From JBMNOZ01 sp050943335 (GTDB taxonomy: Bacteria; Bacillota; Desulfitobacteriia; Desulfitobacteriales; Syntrophobotulaceae): 64,000 bases of DNA. Below are positions 35,098 through 42,542 of the stretch, piece by piece. The notes beneath the pieces are model-generated. The model searched no databases and was not told where the DNA came from. It saw only the letters and a list, made by a program, of their open reading frames with translations. Made by a program: the position numbers and the translations under genes. How positions within the stretch are numbered: the first letter of the stretch is position 1; every line of letters begins with the position of its first letter. Location of the stretch: contig JBMNOZ010000009.1 of assembly GCA_050943335.1 (NCBI GenBank), forward strand, positions 13,570-77,569. Direction: 5' to 3'.

Positions 35098-35688
35098 CTA
35101 AACCTCGAACTCCCCTTTGACAATCAAACGGAGATAGGGTTTTTGACGACTGTAGTCGCAGGTTACTAAGGTGATTTCTTTTTTTTGTCCCCTGGGTTTT
35201 AGGGCTTGGATATTATCAGGCGAGGTTATAAAACGGTCTGTAACCCGGTAAACATAGGTTGTTTTTCTATCCTGGATTTTTATTTTATCCCCTGCTGATA
35301 ATTCATGAAGACGGTTAAAGAGCAGACCATAGGTATGGCTGTTATGGCCGGCCAGGACATAGTTTCCCACCTCTCCCGGTTTGCCCGCTATGCTGGCGAT
35401 ACCCAGGTTAAGATTTCTATCTGAAAGCCCGGTGAAAATCGGGACTTTTAAATTAATCTTTTCAATGATTAGAAGCCCCTCCATTCCTTCGCTTAAATCA
35501 AGGGAAGAGGGAGGGGATTTGGGAGGGACATCTGTCGAGGAAGGGGATTGGTCTGGATGTTCTAGTTCGGCAAGCCAGTGGGAAGTGATTTTTTGCTGCT
35601 GAGATTCGTAATAATGATCGCGCAGGCTTGGGTAGAAGATTAGGGCCAGACCGATGAAAATAAGGATAAGGACTAAGATTTTCCGCAT
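35098..35688 (-). CDS. Class D-type sortase
   Basis: 196 aa from ATG 35688, 5 bases after GGAGG; the frame is open further upstream without need. N-terminal TM helix (KILVLILIFIGLALIFYPSL), a Pro/Ser linker, then the sortase barrel. Catalytic His is in LAGHNSH, Cys in ITLVTCDYS and Arg in YLRLIVKG. TLVTC with a small N-terminal anchor fits class D. The likely substrate is the preceding gene, which ends in MPGTG, a hydrophobic helix and a basic tail. A hairpin at 35800 separates the two. Confidence 0.9.
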   Translation of the reverse strand: MRKILVLILIFIGLALIFYPSLRDHYYESQQQKITSHWLAELEHPDQSPSSTDVPPKSPPSSLDLSEGMEGLLIIEKINLKVPIFTGLSDRNLNLGIASIAGKPGEVGNYVLAGHNSHTYGLLFNRLHELSAGDKIKIQDRKTTYVYRVTDRFITSPDNIQALKPRGQKKEITLVTCDYSRQKPYLRLIVKGEFEV

Positions 35689-35799
35689 GGGAACCTCCAG
35701 TTTAGGCATTTCTGTAGAGTCTGTCGGAATCCTGAGTTTCGTGTCTTTGTAGATAAAGAACTCGGGAAAGCTCGAATTGACAGGGATGTTATGAAAATA

Positions 35800-35822
35800 A
35801 TGGGCGCCCGGAGGACGCCCAT
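35800..35822 (-). terminator. GC-rich hairpin upstream of the sortase gene
   Basis: ATGGGCG (35800-35806 on +) pairs with CGCCCAT (35816-35822). On the minus strand it is followed by TATTTT, so a weak terminator or attenuator between the surface protein and the sortase. Confidence 0.5.
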
Positions 35823-35857
35823 TTGTTAGCTTTATTTTCAGTGTCAAACCCTATAGC

Positions 35858-36571
35858 TTAAATTTTTGGGTTGTTATTTTTCCTATTGATTACTATCCCA
35901 GCAGCAAGAGCTGCAGATCCAAGGGTGTAATAGGGAAGGGGACCGGTTACTCCAGTGCCGGGCATTTGGGGGTCCTCTTCCCCGGGACCGAAGACATCTT
36001 CATCATCAGGGATGGTGATGTCTTCATCTTCTTCGCCATTACCATTACCATTTCCATTGTCTACCCCGTTGCTGTCGGTAACCACGGTGGTGATAATCCA
36101 TTTAACATTCATGGTTGCATCTTGGTACCGGTTGTCAGTTTCTTCCCCAGGCAAACAGGTGTTAAAACAAAGGACTTTTTTCTCGCCGGGGGACATAACC
36201 CCGATTTCAAGGTTTTTAGCTTTATGGGCATTGCGGAAAGTATCGGCGATGACTGTTTTGCCAAGGTCCCGGTCTTTAATAGTCAGCTTCATCACATCCG
36301 CTAAATGACCGCCTCGGGGGGAGTATTGTTTAGTGATTTTAGTGCGGATATATACTTTCAAGGTTTTATTCCCTTGATTATCGAGGAGCAAACAGGAGCC
36401 TTTCAGATCCCCGGGATTTAGGTTGTCGATTAGAGCCGGTGAATCAAGAGAGCTGATTACCAGGCCATTGCTTTTGGCCACTACATACCCTGTTGCTCCC
36501 AGAGCCATCCCCGGCAAAAGGAGGGTAGCCAGCAGGATAACCAATATCCCTTTTAATGTTTTTCTGGTCAT
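35858..36571 (-). CDS. Exported surface protein with LPXTG-like sorting signal
   Basis: 237 aa. Signal peptide MTRKTLKGILVILLATLLLP then ALGA. A beta-rich domain of about 140 residues follows, then an acidic low-complexity linker (NGNGNGEEDED, residues about 170-205). It ends with MPGTG near 207, a hydrophobic helix (YTLGSAALAAGIVI) and the tail NRKNNNPKI. This is a sortase substrate layout with MPGTG replacing LPXTG. The body resembles the TasA/CalY-like neighbours in size and in terms like NPGDLKGSCLLLDNQGNK. The ATG lies 9 bases after GGAGG. Confidence 0.85.
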   Translation of the reverse strand: MTRKTLKGILVILLATLLLPGMALGATGYVVAKSNGLVISSLDSPALIDNLNPGDLKGSCLLLDNQGNKTLKVYIRTKITKQYSPRGGHLADVMKLTIKDRDLGKTVIADTFRNAHKAKNLEIGVMSPGEKKVLCFNTCLPGEETDNRYQDATMNVKWIITTVVTDSNGVDNGNGNGNGEEDEDITIPDDEDVFGPGEEDPQMPGTGVTGPLPYYTLGSAALAAGIVINRKNNNPKI

Positions 36572-36602
36572 AATCGCGATCCTCCTTAAGTGGGGTTAAG
36601 GT

Positions 36603-36630
36603 TTGGAACTGCTTATATGAGCAGTTCCAA
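36603..36630 (-). other. Perfect hairpin between the TasA-like and surface-protein genes
   Basis: TTGGAACTGCT (36603-36613) pairs perfectly with AGCAGTTCCAA (36620-36630), 11 bp. No T-run follows on the minus strand, so it is more likely an mRNA-stability or processing element that sets the ratio of the two proteins. Confidence 0.6.
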
Positions 36631-36643
36631 CCGTTGTTAAGGA

Positions 36644-37693
36644 CTAAAAGAATGAGTATGTGTAGACCGCTCTGATTTTTAGGTCAGGGTCTTTTTCAAT
36701 GGCGCTCTTCTTAATAATTAGTTTGCCATCTTTAGCACCATATCCTGTTAGATTAAAGTCAGCATTTCCTGGTGAATAAAAAACAGTTCCCCAGTTTGGA
36801 TTGTTACTTTTCTTTACTTCCCAGTGGTCAAATGTATATTTACTTCCATAGACATAGAAATAAGATGGAGATACGAGAAGATTTATAATATTATCGTTGG
36901 ATTCTGTTTGAAAGGTTACACCAGAATATTCATGGTAACCACAGAAATCATATACAGCTTCGACATTATCCATATTTAATTCGGGCTCAACGGGGTCTTC
37001 GCCGTTAAGATATTTCAGCCAGCAAGGTGTTGTTGCTCCATAACCGGTTTCAAAGTATTCGTAGATATTTTGTATAGCCTGGCCAGGTTGGTAATCTAGC
37101 GCGAATATATTTGCCCAGTCATCGCCCCAGACTTCTTCCAGAGCTCCGTTGGTAACCTGGATGGCACTTACTTTGATATTGCCCAGGGTAAACATTTTGC
37201 CTTGGTAAGCGTTGGTTGTCTTTTCTCCGTCAAAAACAACAACTAATTCTAAAGGTACGGCCGTAGGCTCTTTATCCCCATATGTTCCGGGTACTTCCCC
37301 ATCGTAGTAGAAACGCAATACACCATTAGCTCCGTTGTCCGCTCTTTTCCAGCCGGTGTTAGGTGCGGGGAGAATCTTGACATTGTCATTATTTAGGCAG
37401 CCCTCCCATATGGCAGTCATTTCCGCCCTAATAAAAGCTTTTTTAGTACCTACATTTTCTATATTCAAAACTATATTGGCGCAATCGCCCGGGTTGACAT
37501 TATCAAGATGTCTGTCTTTCATGGCGTATACGTTCGCGTTTTCATCAACGTTAATCGCCAGTGTTCCCGCTTTAAATTGAACATCACCTACTTCGGCCTC
37601 ATCCGTAAACCACGCCGAGGTGGCGCCACCTATTAAGATAGCGGCTAGACCGATAATCAGTAAACTAATAAGCACTTTAGATTTTGATTTCAT
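36644..37693 (-). CDS. TasA/CalY-like secreted matrix protein (SipW-type signal)
   Basis: 349 aa. The signal region KVLISLLIIGLAAILIGGA then TSAWFTDEAE is the SipW-cognate type, cleaved after the small residues before AWFTD. A CalY/TasA-like beta domain follows (about 30-190), with GTLAINVDENANV and NPGDCANIVLNIENVGTKKA. The C-terminal ~100 residues add a second domain with YTFDHWEVKK, reminiscent of InlB-type repeats. TasA forms biofilm fibres in Bacillus; this protein is longer. The gene follows a c-di-GMP-I riboswitch and its ATG lies 7 bases after GGAGG. Confidence 0.85.
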   Translation of the reverse strand: MKSKSKVLISLLIIGLAAILIGGATSAWFTDEAEVGDVQFKAGTLAINVDENANVYAMKDRHLDNVNPGDCANIVLNIENVGTKKAFIRAEMTAIWEGCLNNDNVKILPAPNTGWKRADNGANGVLRFYYDGEVPGTYGDKEPTAVPLELVVVFDGEKTTNAYQGKMFTLGNIKVSAIQVTNGALEEVWGDDWANIFALDYQPGQAIQNIYEYFETGYGATTPCWLKYLNGEDPVEPELNMDNVEAVYDFCGYHEYSGVTFQTESNDNIINLLVSPSYFYVYGSKYTFDHWEVKKSNNPNWGTVFYSPGNADFNLTGYGAKDGKLIIKKSAIEKDPDLKIRAVYTYSFF

Positions 37694-37726
37694 TTCTTTC
37701 CCTCCAAATTTTTAAGAAAATTTTTT

Positions 37727-37812
37727 ACGGCGGCCAGGCTGCCATTCTTGTAGATTTTAGAAAGGCCCTTTGGCTTTGCGTCCCTGTCTTTCGTCAGGTT
37801 TGCCCTTTCTGT
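37727..37812 (-). promoter_or_regulatory. Cyclic-di-GMP-I (GEMM-I) riboswitch
   Basis: On the minus strand the leader reads GGGCAAACCTGACGAAAG, then ACAGGGACGCAAAGCCA, GGGCCT and, after a variable loop, AATGGCAGCCTGG. These are the conserved core, the GAAA tetraloop hairpin (CCTG/CAGG) and the second stem of the GEMM-I aptamer. It lies about 35 bases upstream of the TasA-like start. I see no clean terminator after it, so control may be translational; the sign of regulation is open. Confidence 0.92.
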
Positions 37813-37941
37813 CTCAAGTACTATTAAGTTTTGTTATCCCTCCTTCACAAAGAATTCCTAAAACTTGCTTGCTCTGAGATTAGAAATGATAGTTAGTAGG
37901 TTTAAAGGGGAGAAGTATATATAAAAGAAAGTGAAATAGAT

Positions 37942-38454
37942 TTAGGTCAATATGGGCCATTGATCATAAATACCGCCGGTATTAGCATGTTGCAAAGCTT
38001 GGACTTCAATGGCTAATTTATATTCCCCCTGAGGAATGGCGTCAGATTTAACAATTAGTTCAAAATCAATAGTAGCTTGATTTTCCATTATTCCTTGGTA
38101 GTAGTAATACTCTCCTTTTTTGGTCCAGGAATTATTGACTTGAAATGGGTTGCCGGAGTATTTTATAGGGGTGTTTTTTGGGCCGGTTGGTTCCATAATC
38201 ACCCTAACTCTAACCTTTAGATCATTGCTTTTAAGATTGCTGATTTTCCAATTAAAAGTCTGATCATCCCCTTTGGTAAGAACATATTGTTCAGAATTTT
38301 CGTTTGTCAGGCCGATTTTTACCTCTTTCATTTTGAAAGCCTGGGGAGATTCTGGATCAGCCTCATCGTAGAAATATGCTGTTGTGGCTCCGCCCACTAA
38401 ACAGAACTGTAGGCTGATAATAAGAATTCCCAGTAGGATTTTTCTTAAAAACAT
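37942..38454 (-). CDS. Small SipW-type secreted protein (TasA/CalY-like)
   Basis: About 170 aa. KILLGILIISLQFCLVGGAT then TAYFYDEADP is the SipW-cognate signal; cleavage before AYFYDE is expected. One beta-rich domain follows (KVRVRVIMEPTGPKN, QATIDFELIVKSDAIPQGEY). ATG 38454 has GGAGAG 7 bases upstream, and a TTG at 38469 is in frame. It lies between sipW and the riboswitch-controlled TasA-like gene. Probably a minor fibre subunit or assembly factor comparable to TapA in position but not in sequence (inference). Confidence 0.8.
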   Translation of the reverse strand: MFLRKILLGILIISLQFCLVGGATTAYFYDEADPESPQAFKMKEVKIGLTNENSEQYVLTKGDDQTFNWKISNLKSNDLKVRVRVIMEPTGPKNTPIKYSGNPFQVNNSWTKKGEYYYYQGIMENQATIDFELIVKSDAIPQGEYKLAIEVQALQHANTGGIYDQWPILT

Positions 38455-38499
38455 TCTCCTTCTCTCCAATCTATTTAAGCCTTTTGAACTATGCGGAAA

Positions 38500-39138
38500 T
38501 CAAACACCGGCTTCGGTTTTCTCTTTTTTCTCCTTGCTCATTTGAATTATGTTTTCATATAATTTATAAATCTCTAAAAGAATTAACAGGAGGCCGGGGC
38601 CTATAATAAAGGCTAAAAGGCCGTACTTGGTCTGGGCAAAGCTCATAACCGCTCCTAGATAGGGAATGGCTATAGAAACCTTGCCGACTAATTTATCCCC
38701 GGAGACAGGATAGGGATCATTGGCCTCATTGGCATCACCCTTGGTTATAAAGCTGATTTGCCCTTCCTCATGAGTGATAGCCACAACCCGGTGGGTTGTC
38801 AGCCCGCTGTTTTCTCCTTGCCCGGTGAAAGTTATAATATCTCCTTCTTTAACCTTGGCTGGCTCCAGGGGTTTAACAAAGATTAAACTTCGGGAACTAA
38901 AAGTAGGCTCCATACTGCCGCTTAAAACAATGTACATTTGCTGGCCGAAAAGCTGGGGCGGTCCCCCGGTGAGTTTGTATTGAGCCAGAAAAAAAGCGGT
39001 GATAATTCCAAAAGTTAAAATTATCCCCCAGATAATATTGCCGGCTATTTTTAAAACTTTATGTACTCCCTGAGACTTATTCTTAGAAGTTTCCGTTTCC
39101 GCTATTTCTAACTCTTCGGTTTTTAAATCCTTTGTCAC
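38500..39138 (-). CDS. sipW: Signal peptidase I, SipW (ER-type)
   Basis: 212 aa with an N-terminal TM helix (about 30-52) and a C-terminal TM helix (about 170-192). It is an ER-type enzyme with Ser in VLSGSMEPTF and His in LTTHRVVAI rather than the Ser/Lys pair. GDANEANDPYPV is typical of SipW. It should process the SipW-type precursors encoded on both sides. The GTG start lies about 9 bases after AAGGAGG. Confidence 0.93.
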   Translation of the reverse strand: MTKDLKTEELEIAETETSKNKSQGVHKVLKIAGNIIWGIILTFGIITAFFLAQYKLTGGPPQLFGQQMYIVLSGSMEPTFSSRSLIFVKPLEPAKVKEGDIITFTGQGENSGLTTHRVVAITHEEGQISFITKGDANEANDPYPVSGDKLVGKVSIAIPYLGAVMSFAQTKYGLLAFIIGPGLLLILLEIYKLYENIIQMSKEKKEKTEAGV

Positions 39139-39168
39139 TTAGAAAGGCCTCCTTTGTTTAAAGAAAAA

Positions 39169-39549
39169 CTAGTTTCCGGTATGGGGTTCGGCGCTCTTTT
39201 CATCTTCACTATTCTTATCTTGGTCCTCGGTGTTAGGCTGCTGGTTATTATTGTCAAAACCTGCGTCTTCATTATCGGGATTGTCTGGGGCGTTAGTATT
39301 TGCTTGCTCCTCTTCCGGGTCCTCGCTAATATTACCTGGCTCTGCCGGCTCCTTTATCTTGGTGTATTGAGGCACGGGTGGGCTTTTAATTGTCAAGGTT
39401 ATAGGAGGCTCAGAGGTTTGGGTATCAAAAAAGTAAGCCTGGGTACTGGCCGAGGAGAAGGGATAACTAAAAAAGAAAACAGTCATAAGACAAAGGGGCA
39501 AGATCCTTTTAAAGAAAGTTTTGCATTTTTGAAATTTGTTGTTTGACAT
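39169..39549 (-). CDS. Acidic exported protein, SipW-type signal, function unknown
   Basis: About 126 aa. The signal helix ILPLCLMTVFFFSYPFSS is followed by ASTQAYFFDTQTSE, which looks like a SipW-cognate cleavage site. The mature part is a short beta stretch (PITLTIKSPPVPQ), then a very acidic, Asn/Asp/Glu/Gln-rich disordered tail that ends the protein. ATG 39549 has GGGG 7 bases upstream; the frame is open further upstream. First gene of the block in transcription order. I do not recognise a family. Confidence 0.7.
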   Translation of the reverse strand: MSNNKFQKCKTFFKRILPLCLMTVFFFSYPFSSASTQAYFFDTQTSEPPITLTIKSPPVPQYTKIKEPAEPGNISEDPEEEQANTNAPDNPDNEDAGFDNNNQQPNTEDQDKNSEDEKSAEPHTGN

Positions 39550-39579
39550 CCTTTTCCCCACTTTCTTTGCTGGGTAGAC

Positions 39580-39625
39580 AGTGGTCCAACCAGGATTGGA
39601 CAGAATTCTTTCTTGCGAGACCACT
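39580..39625 (-). other. Nested hairpins in the leader of the matrix operon
   Basis: AGTGGTC (39580-39586 on +) pairs with GACCACT (39619-39625), and inside it TCCAA (39585-39589) pairs with TTGGA (39596-39600). The two share bases, so they are alternatives. It sits 31 bases upstream of the first matrix gene. No known riboswitch class fits. Confidence 0.4.
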
Positions 39626-39793
39626 ATAGCGGTATCCAATTTCTAAACTTGTTACAAGGAATGTACAGGAAAAATTTTTAGTAGTTTTTTTTGGGAAACT
39701 TTTCAGGCACATTCCAGTTACAGAAGGCAAAAAATCTCCTAAATTGAAAAATGAGATAATAATACCGGGCTTGGAATAGAAAAAAATCAGAAT

Positions 39794-39832
39794 AAAAAAC
39801 CGCCTTTTGGAATCTTATTCCAAAAGGCGGTT
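39794..39832 (-). terminator. Strong terminator of the BTAD regulator gene
   Basis: ACCGCCTTTTGGAAT (39799-39813) pairs perfectly with ATTCCAAAAGGCGGT (39817-39831), 15 bp with a 3-base loop, followed by TTTTTT on the minus strand. Confidence 0.93.
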
Positions 39833-39862
39833 AAATGTAAATTTTTAAAATGTTTTAAATTT

Positions 39863-41152
39863 TTATAACCAGGTGTTACCGACAATTAAAGAGCTGGGAT
39901 GGTAGTTGTCTATTTTACCGGCAGTTTTTTTACCAAGGGGATAAAATTTAATATCTATGGGGATATTGAGCTCCGGGTATTTGCGCTTAAACACCTCGTT
40001 TATCCGGATAGAGATGTTCTTAAGTTTTGCGGGTGAGGGTGAGGAGAGAATAAAGAGCAGGGTATCATTACTCCACTGAGTTAGGACATCTCCTTTCCTT
40101 AAAGTAAGGAGGAGGGTGTTTCTCACTTTTCTCATCACTTGTTGGCAATTCCATTGCTGATTGGAAGAGATTTCAGAATTAAGAGTGATAATTCCTAAAA
40201 AGGAACTCGCTGGATTTCGACTGCTTTTCCTTTCTTCCAGGTTATATATAGTCTGAAATTCCTCGATATTACAATAAAAAGCAGTTGTTTGGGGATCCTT
40301 TTCCTGTAATTCATTGAGTATTTCCAGGTCGCTTAGGCCGTTTTTATGTTTCGGCAAACTTTTGGATTTTAATTCCCTGCCTATCTCCCTTAAGGCGGAA
40401 GAAGGCTTGACTCCTAAATCCCCGGCTAGTTTCTCGGTAACATATTTATAATGGATGGTTGCTTGTTTAAAGAGAGCCAGTTCTAGCAGGGCTTCCAGAT
40501 AAGCAATATGAACTAATTCCTCATCTGATTCGATTGTAAAAGCTTTTTCACAGGTTTCAACAATTTCTTCATATTCACCAAGTATCTTGAGAAGCTCTAA
40601 TTGTTGAAGCAGGGCCCAGACATAAAGGCGGTGATAGCGGTTTCTAATCGGTATTACCCATTCACTATAGAGATCTTCTGCTAAAAAGTCACCCCTATAT
40701 ATGTTTAGAGCTCTTTGGTAGTAAAAAACAGCTTCTCGAGGATCGGAATCTTTAAGTTCATTCCCTTTTTGGATGCCGGCTGAGAATTCTTCAGCGTCCA
40801 GGGTAGAGTTTTCAAAGATAATAAACTCGTAAAAGCCATTTTGAAAGTTTAAACGGCAAAAGGGGGGGAGGCAGTTTTGGGTCTGCATTTTAGTAAGCAG
40901 TTGTCGGAGACGATAAATTTGAGTTCGCAACGCATTTTTTGGGTTCTGTAAATCAAGATCGGGACCTAGATTATCAAGAATTGTTTCCGGCAGGAGTTTT
41001 TTCTGTTTGTTAGTAATAAAGAATTTAAGAAGAGCGATAAGCTTAGACGAATTTTTTACCGTAGTTAACAAGGATTTTTCATCAGCCAGGATATCAAAAT
41101 TTCCAAAAGTAATAAATCTGATTTGTGGCTTAGAGATCTTGAGTAATGACAT
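39863..41152 (-). CDS. BTAD-type transcriptional regulator with degenerate GGDEF-like C-terminus
   Basis: About 429 aa. The N-terminus is an OmpR-type winged helix (about 10-105; LRTQIYRLRQLLTKM is its recognition region). A bacterial transcriptional activator domain of TPR-like helices follows (about 110-255; FYYQRALNIYRGDFLAEDLY). The last ~150 residues follow GGDEF order: FLGIITLNSEIS, a helix, then LRKGDVLTQWSNDTLLFILS where GGDEF would lie, and IPIDIKFYPL. The catalytic motif is lost. ATG 41152 gives the usual N-terminus, but the frame opens at 41209 and the start is uncertain. Upstream of the matrix block on the same strand, it is the obvious candidate regulator. Confidence 0.82.
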   Translation of the reverse strand: MSLLKISKPQIRFITFGNFDILADEKSLLTTVKNSSKLIALLKFFITNKQKKLLPETILDNLGPDLDLQNPKNALRTQIYRLRQLLTKMQTQNCLPPFCRLNFQNGFYEFIIFENSTLDAEEFSAGIQKGNELKDSDPREAVFYYQRALNIYRGDFLAEDLYSEWVIPIRNRYHRLYVWALLQQLELLKILGEYEEIVETCEKAFTIESDEELVHIAYLEALLELALFKQATIHYKYVTEKLAGDLGVKPSSALREIGRELKSKSLPKHKNGLSDLEILNELQEKDPQTTAFYCNIEEFQTIYNLEERKSSRNPASSFLGIITLNSEISSNQQWNCQQVMRKVRNTLLLTLRKGDVLTQWSNDTLLFILSSPSPAKLKNISIRINEVFKRKYPELNIPIDIKFYPLGKKTAGKIDNYHPSSLIVGNTWL

Positions 41153-41249
41153 AAACTCACATCCGTGATCAACTTTGTGTCTCATAGTATAGCACATTAT
41201 TGGAACCAAATGTAAATATAACCAATATATTACACAATCAGCTTAAACC

Positions 41250-41265
41250 TTGGAATTAATTCCAA
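41250..41265. promoter_or_regulatory. 16-bp perfect palindrome upstream of the BTAD regulator
   Basis: TTGGAATTAATTCCAA at 41250-41265, between the divergent BTAD and dgt-like genes. A plausible operator for the regulator or for the dgt-dnaG-sigA side. Confidence 0.5.
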
Positions 41266-41360
41266 ATTTCACAATTTAATTTGAATTTAGAAGGATTTTT
41301 CAATTTTATGTTGAATAATGTGATATGGACTAGGGATGAAAGACTGCGTTTTATTCCCGT

Positions 41361-41380
41361 TTCCGCCTTCTAAGGCGGAA
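41361..41380 (+). terminator. Hairpin in the leader of the dgt-like gene
   Basis: TTCCGCCTT (41361-41369) pairs with AAGGCGGAA (41372-41380), followed by a pyrimidine-rich stretch ending in TTTTTT (about 41398). It may attenuate transcription into dgt-dnaG-sigA. The T-run is not immediate, so confidence is moderate. Confidence 0.5.
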
Positions 41381-41420
41381 TTCTTGCCTTCTTCCTTCTT
41401 TTTTAAAACAGGTGAAAATA

Positions 41421-42410
41421 ATGCCCCAGACTATTAGAGAGAGAATTGAAAAAGAGGAGTTTTCCAGGCTATCCCCGATGGCAGCTAAAAGCGCCGCAGC
41501 CAAAAGAGCCAGGCCGGAGAAGGAATGCCTTTTACGAACTTCTTTTCAGAGAGATAGGGATAGAATTCTTCACAGCAAACCCTTTCGCCGTTTAAAACAC
41601 AAAACCCAAGTATATATTGCTCCTACCGGAGACCATTACCGGACCAGAATGACCCACAGCCTAGAAGTAGCTCAGATATGTCGCACCATAGGGCGGGCTT
41701 TGATGTTAAATGAAGATTTAATAGAAGCCATTGCTTTAGGCCATGATGTAGGCCACACTCCTTTTGGCCATGTAGGGGAAGAGGTACTGGCCACGATTGT
41801 CGGCAAATTCGAGCATAATGAGCAATCAATCAGGATCTTTGAAGTGCTGACCGGTGAGGGAAAAGGTTTAAACTTGACGGAAGAGGTTTTAGATGGAATT
41901 CGTCATCATACCGGATCAGGAAAACCCAAAACTTTAGAAGGTCAGGTAGTGAGAATCGGAGATCGGATTGCTTATCTCTGCCATGATTATGATGATGCCT
42001 TGAGAGCGGGGATTTTAAAGCCGGGAGAATTGCCGGGAAAAGTTCAGAAAGTGATGGGCTCCACAACAAGCGAAATGATTACGGCGATGGTTTGCAGTAT
42101 TGTCACTGCTTCAAAAAATAAGGAAGATATTTGTTTAACTGGTGAAGTGGCCGAGGCTATGGATGAGCTAAGAGAGTTTATGTTTGAAAGGGTTTATCTC
42201 TGCCCGGAATTAAATGAAGAGAGAAAAAAAGGGAAGCTCATTATAGAAATCTTATTTGACTACTATAGTAATCATCCCGAAGTCCTTCCTCCCGAGTTCC
42301 TTAAATGGGCGGAAGGGGATCTTAAAAAAGCGGTAACCGATTATATCGCCGGCCTGACGGATAATTACGCCATCCGAACTTTTAAGCACTTTTTTATTCC
42401 CAGAGAATAA
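41421..42410 (+). CDS. dGTP triphosphohydrolase-like HD-domain protein
   Basis: 329 aa. HD-domain deoxynucleotide triphosphohydrolase family. THSLEVAQICRTIGRAL carries the first His, IALGHDVGHTPFGHVGEE the HD pair, and IGDRIAYLCHDYDDALRAG the last Asp. N-terminal RTSFQRDRDRILHSKPFRRL is typical. ATG 41421 lies 5 bases after AGGTGA; the GTG at 41412 is inside that site. In many Clostridia this gene precedes dnaG and sigA, as here, which ties dNTP level or replication start to the macromolecular synthesis operon. Confidence 0.92.
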   Translation: MPQTIRERIEKEEFSRLSPMAAKSAAAKRARPEKECLLRTSFQRDRDRILHSKPFRRLKHKTQVYIAPTGDHYRTRMTHSLEVAQICRTIGRALMLNEDLIEAIALGHDVGHTPFGHVGEEVLATIVGKFEHNEQSIRIFEVLTGEGKGLNLTEEVLDGIRHHTGSGKPKTLEGQVVRIGDRIAYLCHDYDDALRAGILKPGELPGKVQKVMGSTTSEMITAMVCSIVTASKNKEDICLTGEVAEAMDELREFMFERVYLCPELNEERKKGKLIIEILFDYYSNHPEVLPPEFLKWAEGDLKKAVTDYIAGLTDNYAIRTFKHFFIPRE

Positions 42411-42542
42411 ACGGCATGTATTTTTGATGGTAATATTTAATTTATTAGGGGAGGAAGGAAAACAAAAAAATTTATCGAAGAAATATAAATATTATCTGGC
42501 CAGGTCTTAAAATTATCTTAAGTTGTTTGAAAAGGGCGTGCT

